From contig NC_092671.1 in the NCBI RefSeq assembly GCF_964355755.1, forward strand, positions 2,858,501-2,922,500: DNA of 64,000 bases. Reading direction: 5' to 3'. This DNA is from Antedon mediterranea. Lineage: Eukaryota; Echinodermata; Crinoidea; Comatulida; Antedonidae. Below the pieces are notes generated by a model, which saw nothing but the letters and a program-made list of their open reading frames with translations, made no database searches and was not told the origin of the DNA. A program made the translations under genes and the position numbers. Of the stretch, positions 23,431-35,107 are shown one piece after another (the first letter of the stretch is position 1; each line of letters begins with the position of its first letter).

Positions 23431-25278
23431 GTGTTGCGTTACTATGCCGTTCCGTGATCTCAATACAACGACGACATGTTAGCTTAATTCAGAACTTAAT
23501 CACATTGATGGACTACTAATCAAGTACATAACATTCACTGACCCACCAGTACCAGCAATGAACCCCGGATACTAAGATTACAACGTATTTATTACCAGTG
23601 TGCATTACGTAACTAGTTTAAATTAATCACGCATAAAGCTACATTCACACTTGTTGCGTTTTACGGAACGGAAAACGGAACAATGGAAAATCATATTATA
23701 CAGAATTGAACGGCGTCGTCTTCCGTTCCGTGAAACGGATGAATTACGATGAGTTGAACTAGCGCCATCACAATTGTTAGGCCTATAAGTTATTGTTTTC
23801 AAATATTCTTAATAATAAAATAATTGTTTTTTTTTTCTTTCTATGAAACCTTCTTTTATAAAAAAAATGATCACAAAAATATAGGTAGAAAGAAATTGGC
23901 ATCCTTTAAGAGCATGTGTGTAAGAGCATGTGTGTAAGGAGCCTTATCGATAACAAAATTCAAATAATAAAATAATACAATATTTTGTGTGTACAGAAAA
24001 TGGAAGAAGAACTTAAAGACCTAGGCCTACTTAGTACTTGTTTTTTTTTTTTTTTTTTGCGCGCTTAATTTATATAAACTTAACAAAGTTAAGTCATTCG
24101 GCATGAGAGGGCGTACTACGATTTAATTACAACATACGGTAATAATAATACAAAAAATTGTATTATGGCGGTGTAACTTTAGTTGGCCTGAAGCATGGTT
24201 GGACGCAACGCTTCGACGTAGGCGCGCCTCAAGTGAGTTGACCAATCAGGTCCATCGAATCGTGATTGGTCAAGTCCAACCAAGCCGGAGGCTAATTAGC
24301 AATGACCGACAAAGATACATTGTAAAGAAACACAAATACAAACCCAAAACGTAGGCCTAATTTAGAACGAAGTCATTCCTTGATTAAATATGAATAATTA
24401 ATCTGTATGTGACTATTTCTGGAAATTAACATATTTCAGGCCATATTAATGGTTATATTAATATTGATATTATGAATTAACCTTTTCTGGGTAAATCTCA
24501 GTGGATTATTAATAAATACTTCATTGACTATGACAAATATAAGGTACTTTGCATTGTACACTGTAAAGCAAATTAAAAAGAATATTAATGCTTAAATTAT
24601 AAAGAAAGAAGGGATGGGAGGGAGTAAATTAATTAGTTAGAAGGAAGAACCGACTCGGTAATCTATGGATTAAGGTTATTTTGGCGGTCCACACATCGAT
24701 ACGTCATCAATGACGTCAAATGCATAATGACGAATCAACAGGGTATTACAATAAATATTCTTTCTTTGAATTTCAGTTTGGTTTGTGATATAAGATATAT
24801 TTAAAAATAATTTTTACAAATTTTCTTGATGAATATGCCACTTTAATGTCACATAATAGCTATTGACCTTGACCTAAATTTGGATCGAAAAAAAAAATTA
24901 TTTACTTGAACAAATTTAAAGCAAGAAATATTCAAATTGGTTTTTGGTTGAATTTAATACGGTAGTTTATTTTGTCTTTTTATAAACGAAAACATATTTT
25001 TTTGTAATTATTTTTTCTACGGAAGTGATTAACTTTATTAAACTATAAAATGGCCTATTCAGAGTCTTAAAAAAAAAAAAAATCTTCATTTTCATGTTTT
25101 TGGGGGACAATACATCTTTAACTAAAACAGTGGAAATTTGGATTAGGCCCACTCACAAACCCACGGCACACCCGACATTACAGCACCCATCCAGACCACC
25201 ACATCGGCAGACGACACCCTAACTCTTTTCGAATAGTGTACCATGAGAGGAACTAAATAATTCCTCCATAAAGTTCTA
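23431..25278. other. Intergenic with MITE remnants
   Basis: No gene seen. At 24187-24292 there is a diverged member of the GGTTCCCACTAG MITE superfamily (GGACGCAACG...CAAGTGAGTTGACCAATC). At about 23630-23760 a GTTCCGTGAAACGGA / TTTTACGGAACGGAA inverted pair suggests another small foldback. T-rich and A-rich runs occur at 24040-24058 and 25069-25082. Confidence 0.5.
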
Positions 25279-25280
25279 TA

Positions 25281-25431
25281 AAGCCCTGTCTACACTATAA
25301 AACTAGTTTGACAAAAATTTTGTAATGTGCCCAAATATGGTAGTGATATGCTTAAATATGACATCATCATGTCTATATATGGGCACATCACATTTTTTGT
25401 CACATACAATTTGATAGTGTAAACAGAGCTT
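25281..25431. mobile_element. 151-bp TIR element with TA target duplication
   Basis: Imperfect TIRs, AAGCCCTGTCTACACTAT at the left and ATAGTGTAAACAGAGCTT at the right, with further internal complementarity (TTTGACAAAAATTTTGT.ATGTGCCC / GGGCACATCACATTTTTTGT). TA dinucleotides flank both sides, which points to a Tc1/mariner-type MITE. Non-coding. Confidence 0.75.
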
Positions 25432-25749
25432 TAGATGACTACTACAATTGATTCAATATCCGTGAATGTACATCCGGTTCTGTATAATTAACCTATTGTT
25501 GTATATTTATAGCACTGCAAATATTTACAGTTACAATGTCGTAAATGCAAACATTCATTTAATTCAGACATTCATAAAGTGTGTTTATTGCGTAATAGTA
25601 GACCCTATTTATTTGTTAGAAGGGGATATGCTAGACAGACCTTTATTTATCATTTCAAACACATTTCAAACATTAAAATATTCATGCTATTAAAACTTAA
25701 TTAATTTTGATATCAGTCATTTAAACAGTCACACATTTTCAATCTCTAA

Positions 25750-26640
25750 GGTGGTTTTTAGTCGCGTGTACTCTCAGCTTACAATGTCGGTCGGTCGGTA
25801 AATACTAAGGTTGTGTTTATGAACATTTAAAGTATCTGGATATTCTAGAGGTCTCTCCTGACAAGGCTAAATCAAAATTCTCCCTACCGTTTACAGACTT
25901 CTAGTTATCCGGCTACTCATGGCCTTATTTTCAGCCTGATTTGCATGATTATCATTATTATTATAAAATACATTGTTTAATCCAGCAAGGTCGCCTTCAA
26001 CTCCCCTGTTTTAGCACGCGACTCCAGCCATGTATATGGCCTTGTGTTTTGCCTTGTGTTTTTGAACATTTATTTTATTTTATACGTATCCATCCAAACA
26101 GCGAGAAATTAGTCCATTACAGGATGGATAAGCCAATTTACACAGACGAGCGGTAACGGTATGGTTATTTCTTATGACCGTTTACACACAATGAGGAGCG
26201 GTTTCCACTCAGGATAGATAGTAGATTCTTTGTGGGTTAAGCTATTCGGTTTATAGTCGCGTGCAACTCTCAATATGTCGGTCGGTCACGTCGGTAAACA
26301 ATAACTTGAGCACGCGACTGCAGCCATGTATATGGCCTTGTTTCGCTTACCGTTACCGCTCGTCTGTGTAAATAGACAATCTGTAAGCACGCGACTGCAG
26401 CCATGTATATGGCCTTGTTTCGCTTACCGTTACCGCTCGTCTGTGTAAATAGACAAGCTGTAACGGTAATACAAATATAGAATCTATGTTATTCCTTACG
26501 TTATTCCAACGAGGAGCGGACGGGCGGTTTCTGCTGAGGATAAATACAGAATCTACGTGGGACAAGTTACGCGGTTTTTCGCTCTTACCGTTCCCGCTCG
26601 CCTGTGTAAAGTGGATAATAATATAATTGATCGTGACTCA
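25750..26640. repeat. Composite repeat with 77-bp tandem and inverted arms
   Basis: GCACGCGACTGCAGCCATGT, continuing to CCGTTACCGCTCGTCTGTGT, is present as two tandem 77-bp copies (26310-26386, 26387-26463) and partially near 26012. The inverse ACACAGACGAGCGGTAACGG is at about 26137, and AGTCGCGTG phrases at 25757 and 26251 are inverse to CACGCGACT. It looks like nested or tandem foldback elements. The small open frames are repeat translations. Confidence 0.7.
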
Positions 26641-26649
26641 TTTGAGACT

Positions 26650-26805
26650 TAAGTTTGGTTCCCACTTGGCCGTAACGTAAGGACGAGGCATAACACAAGT
26701 GAGTTGACCAATCACACAGCGACAGTTTGTACGATCCATCGCGTCGTGATTGGTCAAATTACTTTCATTGCGCTTACGTTCGTGCGTTGCGTCCTAGATG
26801 GAGTT
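26650..26805. mobile_element. MITE, 'GGTTCCCACTAG' superfamily, diverged copy
   Basis: Reads from AAGTTTGGTTCCCACTTGGC through GAGTTGACCAATCACAC and GTCGTGATTGGTCAAAT to TGCGTTGCGTCCTAGATGG. TIR structure is clear though diverged from copies 1 and 2. Confidence 0.65.
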
Positions 26806-27156
26806 GAGCATAGTCGTGAGTTACAGCCCTGATACTAAGTTAAGAACTATAGACCTTGAGATTGGAAGGAAAGCACGCTTAAATACCAAGCTAGAACTCC
26901 ACTAAGTTAGACATTGACGTATTTCCCCACGCACTAAAACACCAATCATATTAGTAAAACAATAATTAGTCGAAATCCCACCAGAGCGATTTGCATGTTA
27001 ACTAATATAAGATGTTACTAAGTTTATGAATATTTTCATGAACTATTATTAAATCATATATACGAAATTAAATCGCCCTTAAGTGGAAATTAACTAGAAT
27101 AAATTGTATATTCATTTATTCAATAGCATTTACATTTATCTTTCCTTTAAATTTCC

Positions 27157-27168
27157 ATTTATATAAAA
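27157..27168 (+). promoter_or_regulatory. TATA box of peptide gene 1
   Basis: ATTTATATAAAAG lies about 55-65 bases upstream of the signal-peptide ATG at 27223. Peptide genes 2 and 3 have comparable TATA-like elements at about 34929 and 44972. Confidence 0.5.
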
Positions 27169-27222
27169 GAATGCACCGATCCGCAACTATCCAATATCAT
27201 CCCAGGACCACGGCCGTTCACA

Positions 27223-30200
27223 ATGCATTCGGAATTTAACGTATGTCTTCGTTGTATACTTTTCTTAACAGTTATTTCAATCTTAATCTTTCCAACAAGT
27301 AAGTATTTTCTGATTATTTTTTTTCTGATTTTTTTTTCTTATGATTTTTAAAAATTTTATTTTTAATAACGCTATAGTAATAACATTTCATTCGTGTTTC
27401 CAATATGTTCATTTGGTTTTTATTGTTTTTTTATTCATGTAAAACCAGAGAATGCAAAGTTGATTTGTTTGTATTATTGCACATTCCTCTACATAATCAC
27501 ATTTTAGAACCGCATGACTTGACTATTTAATATCTTGTATTTTGTCTAAAAAAATAAATCTTCGTGTTCTGTGAGAAGCATAAAAGTGCATGATCGCAAT
27601 CGTTAATAGTTCTAGTCTTTTTGAGTTTTATTTTATCAATATTTAATCAAATATTTACCTTTTTAGAGTTCGACATAATAGCTAATTGGAAATCCCCTTA
27701 AAAAACGTCAGACTTTTTATTTGGCCTAATAGGCCTCAAGACAGGTGTACTACAGTAGTGTTAAGATAATGTTGTGTAACTGTATGTGTATATTCTTAGT
27801 GTACCATATTTTAAACTTTTTAAACGATTGTTAATGTTTTGCATTAGGTACATTTTAGAGTATTTTAACGTATTTTATTTATTAAAATGTTTTCTATTTT
27901 TATGAGTGCGGCTCGTAAACAAATAAAAAATCCCGGATTGGGATAGGCCTAATAACATTAAATTAAATCTAAATTGTTTGTTCCACAGTACACAAATTTG
28001 TAGTTTCTTCAAAAATAATTTTTTATTTTCATCCAAAAATACTATATTAAGTTAGTGTTTTTTATTTCGTTTGTATTCGTTTTCCTTTCTGTCGAATTCT
28101 CTTTTCTTGTTTACACATTAGTATGCATTCACCTCAGGCTTGACGGTATTGTGTTACACTCCTTCCGTTAGTAATTAGAAACAAAATATGGCTGTTTGTT
28201 AAAAACGACAAAAAAAATGCAAGTCGTTGTCCATCTCCCGCGGCGAGTTACCATCTGAATTAAAGAGAGTAATACAGCAGCACGCGGGAATATTCCGACC
28301 AACAAGTGAACATGATATTGACAAAATACACCGATAGATAAAAATAATGCTTAATTTTAATTGCTCATGTTATAATATTTCACGTTTCATTTACAAACAT
28401 TTTAAATTAGAGAAGGATCCAATTTTCAAAGTCACAACTTTTTGTAAATTTAATTTAAATTTATTTAACTAACTCGATGAAAACCGCCACTAACAGGTTT
28501 GATAAACATAAAACAAGGTATAATAAAGAAACATTTTAACCAATAAATCGAAAACAGATCAATCAAATACAATAAATCATATTTCATTCTCTTGATTTTT
28601 TTAAACAAACATTTTAACATTTAGCATTAAGTGTAGCGAAAAGGTTTTTAGATACTATTATATTTGCAAGATAACAGCTTTTCTCTCAAGATTATAAATT
28701 ACAGATAAAGCCATCTCTATCCACTTCCTACCGACGAAATTAGTAGGACAACAATATTTCTTCTTTTTTATGAAACGAATGAATGCTGTTTGAGGACATA
28801 CCTTTACAATAGATACTACTTTATAGCAGAATTTTAAAATGAATTTTACAACACCCCAATGGATTATAATGACCAACCCGTAGGTCGACGTAACATTCAA
28901 CATACACTCCATACTTTTTCACCCACGAAGTGCACTATTGATACACATGCTAGCAAATAGACTAACTAATGACATTTTTTAACAAATCCCACCTAGGCAA
29001 CCGGTTATTTTCATCTACTACACTCGTGTCTTTCGTTTGTTGAATTGAATATATCAGAGCTGACAAATGCAAAAGATAGTAAACCAAGCACTAATAATAA
29101 CAAAGTTCGTTGCTCGTCTAAAGATGACATGTTTTTTTTTCTTATGATGTATCGTATACACAATTGTAGGCTGCGCTGATCATCTATATATAAATTTACG
29201 TAAGGGCAAAATAGGTAAATTTATAGACCCTTGGAGAATAAACAGAAATAGTATTGTAATGCTATACAATACTGCAAATAGGTATTAACCACTTTTGATC
29301 GCCATTTGAATCAAAAGTGTGTTGGTACTGTTAAATATAATATAAACAAATATACTAATAAACTTTATCACTGTGAGTGTGGGTAGCCCCTACTTTTAGA
29401 TTAAACACATAATAATATAATACTTTATTACTGTCGGTTGTTTCTCAACGTTTGTATTAATTAATAATTACAAAAATATAAACGTATTAGTGGTCTTTAA
29501 ATGTACTTTACTATTTCAATCGACCATGAGACAGTGACAGTTTTAATAAAGTATTAAATCGGAAATGTTTTACTCTATTTAGTGGTATATTATTTATAGG
29601 CCTATAAAAAATATTTCGTTACTGAGAGTGGATAATAAAGAAATATATTAAAGAACCATTTAATATAAAGAATATATTAAAAAATTGTTCCTCTTTGTAC
29701 CTATCCTCATCCCCAACGCTCAACTCTAATGTTAGATACAAAACCCTAAACTCTAATAGATACAAAATTGGGTTTGTTTAAATGAGTCCAAATAACAAAT
29801 TTGGACTAATTTGTGACAAGTTTCTAGGTGCTAATTTTGGTTGACTACATAAATCACTGTGTCTATTTATTTGTTTCTGTAAAAGACAATGTTTTATAGT
29901 CCTGCCGTACGTACATTTGAAATCGCCAGTTTTTTTACGCTGAAATTACTACCGGTATGTATTCGAGAACCATCTGTGGGCACGAACTAGATGGTACGCG
30001 AGCGAAGCGAGCGTACCATCTAGTCTATATATAAATTTACGTAAGGGCAAAATTCGGTAAATCGCGCCTTACTTCTAGAATTTTTACTCGATGGTATATA
30101 AAGTTGGTTCGTACTTTCGGTACTGATTTTAAACACCTGATGTAACCCTGTTTACTAATTAAATTAAGTTAGATAATTAGTTATTGACGATTAAAACGAA

Positions 30201-31696
30201 TTTAGGTTCAACGATTTGCCCCAAATAGGGGTGTTTCCGATCGTGGTATACACTGTCTAATGGATGTCCATCTTGAAACATACCCGCCACAAAAATGCGA
30301 GGAGGCTTCAAATTTTCCTATCTCCTCCTACGATAATTGTTTTTAATAGCTGAAAACCGGTTGAACAGCTAGAGTACAGCATCATAATGTTGAAGACAGG
30401 CCGATTTTCTTAAAAAAATACTATTTTGATAGATTTAATATACGATTATACAAATGTATTGATTTGCGATGAATGGAACATTCCAATCTCTGTTCGACAA
30501 GTTTCTCTCTGCTCCACAAGTGTCTATTCCCTCAGGCGTCGTAAAGGCAAGTACTGTATACTCATAACAGAAATTCGATCCATTTTTTTTTTCAATCTGT
30601 ACTGCCGAGGTTGGATATAGATTTTTTTAAACGGATAATGAGTTAGCGTTTTCAGTCGCCGTATATTATGTACAAATCTTTATTATTGCAGTTAAACCAC
30701 CCACATCATCACCCTTCCCTCACTGGCATGAGTAGTAGTAGTAACTAAGTTAAGTTAGATAATTTAATATTTATTGACGATTTAATCGAATTTATGATTT
30801 GCCCCGAATAGAGGTGGTTTTCACAAATTGTTTTACATTATATAAACATATACACGTCATAGTGATGTATCGTTACATGTACTGTACACTTTCAATCGAC
30901 TAGGACGGTGATAGTTTCAACAAAGTATTACATCGCAATGTTTTACTGTGTTTAGTGGTATATTATTTTTAATATTTCCTTACTAAATGGATAAAGAATA
31001 TATTTAAAAATTGTTCCTCCTTGCACCCATCCTCTTCCCCATCCCTCAACCCTAATGTTACATACAAAACACAACTTATTAAGTTTGTTTAAATTTGACT
31101 TAAACAATTTTAAACAGTTTCTCTTGCGGAAGGAATTCCCAGGGTGCTAATTTTAGTTGAGTACATAAATCAAAGTGTCTATTTATTCGTTCCTGCGGTA
31201 CGTACATTTGAAATCGCCAGTTTTTTAACGCTGAAATTATTATGTATTCAAGAACCATCTGTGGGCCCGACCTAGATGGTACGCGAGCGAAGCGAGCGTA
31301 CCATCTAGTTCTAATTCAATTTGCCTACTGCCTTAAAAAAGAAAGACGCGACATAGATGATTTTGACGTTAAACATGTCATATGGCCTAAGGAGACAGTA
31401 TATGAATTTAATTTAAGACTATAATTATTTTCAAATTATTTGTAATTAAATCATGTCAATACAATTTTTTAATTAAAATTTGTTCAAACAGCTTTAATAT
31501 TTGTATTTAATGAATGAATTTTATTTATTTGTTTAACCGCATGATGAGTTATAATATTTTTGTTTCATTTTTTTTTAAAGATGGTGGCAATAGGTGTAGT
31601 GATAGGTGCAGCGGATCCGACCAACAGTGTAGAAAAATCTGTTCTCAAATTGGCGGGAAACGTAAGGAAAACACATTTAAAAAAACAAATTTATAA
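27223..31696 (+). CDS. Peptide gene 1: small secreted cysteine-rich peptide (63 aa)
   Basis: Exon 1 (27223-27298) encodes a 25-residue N-terminus with a strongly hydrophobic core, a clear signal peptide. It ends at a GTAAGT donor in phase 1. The only in-phase cysteine-rich exon found downstream is 31581-31696, after a pyrimidine-rich acceptor. It gives a mature part with Cys31, 35, 42 and 46 (C-x3-C-x6-C-x3-C), then a basic tail rich in Lys/Arg. An AATAAA follows at about 31715. The spacing and the GSD between the cysteine pairs match peptide gene 2. The intron is 4.3 kb and holds duplicated segments, so the two exons could belong to separate copies. An antimicrobial, toxin-like or signalling peptide is possible; no function is claimed. 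Confidence 0.55.
27299..29480. other. First half of peptide gene 1 intron
   Basis: A+T-rich. No exon, RNA gene or clear mobile element recognised. Small open frames (for example 28658-28912 minus) have no support. Confidence 0.4.
29500..30030. repeat. Duplicated segment, copy A
   Basis: Shares many phrases in the same order with 30870-31310: CTTT-.AATCGAC, GTTTTACT.T.TTTAGTGG, AATTGTTCCTC...CACCCATCCTC, GAAATCGCCAGTTTTTT and the 39-bp palindrome. Estimated 80-90% alike. This is a local direct duplication inside the peptide gene intron. Confidence 0.75.
29986..30024. repeat. 39-bp palindrome ACTAGATGGTACGC..GCGTACCATCTAGT
   Basis: Perfect 14-bp outer arms around GAGCGAAGCGA, itself a near-repeat of GAGCG/GCGAG. 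A second copy is at 31272-31308. It can form a stable hairpin on either strand. No flanking direct repeat is obvious. Confidence 0.8.
30085..30370. repeat. Segment repeated at 62860-63110
   Basis: TACTCGATGGTATA, ACTTTCGGTACTG, TAGTTATTG.CGATTAAAAC, GTCTAATGG, GAAACATACC and ATAATTGTTTTTAAT occur in the same order and strand at 62860-63110, near the partial peptide paralogue. A third short piece is at 30740-30830. This links the two peptide loci by past duplication. Confidence 0.65.
30870..31310. repeat. Duplicated segment, copy B
   Basis: Counterpart of 29500-30030, including the second copy of the 39-bp palindrome (31272-31308). It ends about 270 bases before the second exon of peptide gene 1. 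Confidence 0.75.
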
Positions 31697-32049
31697 TTTG
31701 CAGATATATTTCAATAAAATAAAACATTATCAACATTGTACTTTTTTACTGAAAGTAATCATTACACAATATAGTTCTATAAAACCGTTTTGAGTGCGAA
31801 TATTTTCATTCAGTATTGATGGAAACTGCGGGGCGACCTAACGTATAATAATGTTGTTAAATGGTTTGCATGGAAACTAAACACACAAAGTTGGGTTTGT
31901 CAATCTGCACAGATTCAGAAACATTTGAGCACGCGCAACCTTTTTAGAATGAAAACACTTTTGGAACTTCGATTTAAACATTAAAACTCGTTTGTCTTCT
32001 TAGGTTCGGGAGTCACAGATTTACAAAGTTTAAATACAGACAAACAGGT

Positions 32050-33045
32050 TGGTATTGTTTGCTACTTCGTAACAATTACAATTACTACTTCGCAAGTAAA
32101 AGTTACCACTTCGTAAGTAAAAGTTACTACTTCGTAACAGTTACTACTGCGAAAGTAACTGTTGCTACTTCGTAAGTGACAGTTACTACTTCGTAAGTAA
32201 CAGTTACTACTTTGTAAGTAACAGTTAGTACTTTGTAAGTAAAAGTTACTACTTCGTAACAGTTACTACTGCGAAAGTAACTGTTGCTACTTCGTAAGTA
32301 ACCGTTACTACTTCATAACAGTTACTACTTTGTAAGTAAACAGTTAGTACTTTGTAAGTAAAAGTTACTACTTCGTAACAGTTACTACTGCGAAAGTAAC
32401 TGTTGCTACTTCGTAAGTGACAGTTACTACTTCGTAAGTAACAGTTACTACTTTGTAGGTAACAGTTACTACTTCGGAAGTAACAGTTACTACTTCGTAA
32501 GTAACAGTTACTACTTCGTAAGTAACAGTTACTACTTCGGAACAGTTACTACTTTGGAAGTAACAGTTACTACTTCGGAACAGTTACTACTTAGTAAAAC
32601 TAGCGACGCAACGCAAGGACGCAACGCAACGTATAGCTTGGTTCCCACTAGAACGTGACGCAAGGACGTAAACGCAACGCAAGCGTTTACCAATGACAAG
32701 CGAAGTTATAGACAGTTAGCAATCACAAGCGAATAAGCCATGCCATCGCTTGTAATTGGTCAATTCATTTGCGTTGCGTTACGTCCTTGCGTTGCGTCGC
32801 TAGTGGGAACCACGCTTAAGTGATTTGACAAATCACAAGCGATGGATTATTTGAACTGTCGCTTGCCATTGGTCAACACGCTTGCGTTGCGCGTACGTCC
32901 TTGCGTTACGTCCTAGTGGGAACCACGCTTAAGTAACCGTTACTACTGTACTTCGTATAAGTAGCATTTACTACTTCGTAAGTAACAGTTACTAGGCTAC
33001 TTAGTAAAAGTTACTACTTAGTAACAGTTATTACTTCTCTAATTC
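32050..33045. repeat. ~20-bp minisatellite (AGTTACTACTTCGTAAGTAAC) with MITEs inserted
   Basis: Over 20 copies of AGTTACTACTTCGTAAGTAA and variants run from 32080 to 32597 and resume at 32935-33035. Each unit is itself partly palindromic (GTTACTACTT..AAGTAAC). The interruption is exactly two or three MITE copies, so those inserted into an existing array. Confidence 0.85.
32599..32934. mobile_element. MITEs, 'GGTTCCCACTAG' family: full copy plus partners
   Basis: 32635-32820 is a full copy, from AGCTTGGTTCCCACTAGAAC to CTAGTGGGAACCACGCTTAAG. A partial sits before it (32599-32634) and another, reading to GGGAACCACGCTTAAG, after it (32821-32934). All lie within the minisatellite. Confidence 0.8.
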
Positions 33046-34540
33046 GTAATAAAATTCATATTAAATAACGATGGTAAATATGCAATTAAAGCGTTATTAA
33101 TGAAGTTAATGTATTAACAACCAAAATGTTTTACTAGGCGACGCTCTTGTTAATGATTATCAAATTTATAATTTCTATATTAAACATACATGTGTCAACG
33201 TTCACAACTTTATAAGATCAAATTAATCTTTGTCATATAACAATTTTTATTATTTTACCTCTCTTTTACTTTTAAGCCATTAAGTTACAACTTACTTGAT
33301 AGTCGGCTACATTTGAATTCATTACGTCAAAAGAGAATTATTTTAGAGGTACGTATTAATTTAATTTAGCCAAATTTGGCAAAATTTTCACATAATGTTG
33401 CAACCTAATAATTCCTTTTACATTTATCATTTTAAACTCAGTTTACTGTTTGTAAATTTTCCAAAATTGTTGTTAAATATATTTCACAAATAAACACATC
33501 ACAGTTTATGTCATACATCATATTTTATTATTGTAAATGTTTTTATTTTGCAGGTTCTACGAAAACACAAAAAATGAGCTTATTTTTCCACAATTTCACA
33601 CAAAATTAGATGTACAGTACCCTCTGATGAATTACGTCACCACTAAAATTATCACCGAAACTGAAAATAATAGATAGAAATCTAAACCTATTTATTAATA
33701 TTAAAGAATTAAAAATAAGTCTAACAGTATCCATATTGGAAAATATAAAAAGACAAAATGCGTTCTATATATAAATGATTAATGCGCATGTGCAGTTTTG
33801 GTTTTAATGAAATCCCATAATTTAATGAATAAGTTATCTCTGTGTAAATAATTGCTAAAATTAGCCACCAGTCAACTTCAATCGGTCAGCAGACGTACAC
33901 ACTTTACAAGTATAATTCCACGTTTTAATTAGTGATACGCTGCTTTCACTGCCTTGAACTAGTTTCAGACTTCCGTAACTGATTGCTGGATTATTTAATT
34001 AATTAATCAATGACGTTAGCTTGTAAAATCTACCTGATTGTCAAATAAAGTCAGTGTTCATCATTCGACGACCTGGATCTAGGACTTAATGACAACGTAC
34101 ACGCCTAGGACTTCGGATTTTCCGACGACCAGGGCTAAACGGTAATCCTTGGTAGGTCTAAACCACCTGAGCCAGATTCGGGAAAATTGATTCCTTTACT
34201 AACTTTAACAAAGATAAATGAATGAAACACCGTGGCCAAATGACATCACTACATTCTCTAGCATCTGGTCGTCGAAAAATCGAAATGATGACGATTATGA
34301 TGATAATTTGTTGAATATTACGACTACATCATACAGGATGATGAATAAATATAATACTCAAATAAACATTTTAATCGATAAAAGCGATTGATTGATCAAT
34401 TAAATAAATGATTGATGAATAGTGTTTGTTTTTGACTAACTCACAAAGTACGCAAAAAAGACGTAGGTCTACAATCTGTTTTTGACTAATATAGGTAGGG
34501 GTCCGGGACCGTGACAGAACGAGAACGGATGGGGACCCTT
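33046..34540. other. Intergenic, no gene seen
   Basis: A+T-rich without supported open frames. No repeat family recognised apart from scattered TTAATTAATTAATC-type A/T runs. Confidence 0.5.
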
Positions 34541-34547
34541 TTTTGTT

Positions 34548-34622
34548 TTTTTTAATGCGCCTTGAGCACTCTTGAGTGGTATGTGCGCTATAAAAATCCT
34601 GTTATTATTATTATTATTAATA
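34548..34622 (+). repeat. SINE 3' tail
   Basis: ATGCGCCTTGAGCACTCTTG, then GTGCGCTATAAAAATCCTGT, then (TTA)n. The reverse complement of the 63126-63150 end has the same GCGCTATATAAATCC.GG.TATTATTA signature, so this is the tail of that SINE family without its tRNA head. Confidence 0.65.
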
Positions 34623-35107
34623 TTATTGAAACTTCATTGATATTTCTCCAAATGACCGTCTAACTGATAAATCAGTACATTTGGTACTTTAATTAATTTT
34701 TTTGGTACTTTTTAACCTTATATACGATAAGGCCAAACCCACCTACAAGAACTAAGATTTCCCTGTATCATCGCTTATTGAAAACGATCTGATATTAATT
34801 ACTACAGTATAATGTAATCAAGTTATTCATTTAATTTTGTACTACGTATACGAGTATACTGTATGATAATAAACGCGCATTTTTTTAATATTGGTAATAT
34901 GAATTACGGATTAATTAATTTTCGATGGCTATAATAAAAGGACGAGCATTGTAGTTCTGTTTAATTATAACATTGACTGAGTTTTATTGGTAGTACAAGA
35001 TTACAAAAGACCGATCAATGGTATTTACCATTAGATGAAATTTTGGTTTGTCAGTTGCTGGTTAAAGGAATAAAACATAAGACATAATATTGACAATCTT
35101 GTTCAAG

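Noticed and set aside
25238-25270. Fifth mini-palindrome (CATGAGAGGAAC...AATTCCTCCAT)
   Set aside because: Arms are imperfect and the flanking 7-mers do not match. It may be a decayed member but cannot be supported.
31242-31424. 60-codon frame possibly an extra exon of peptide gene 1
   Set aside because: It starts in the repeated palindrome, carries no cysteine module, and does not fit the phase needed between the two supported exons.
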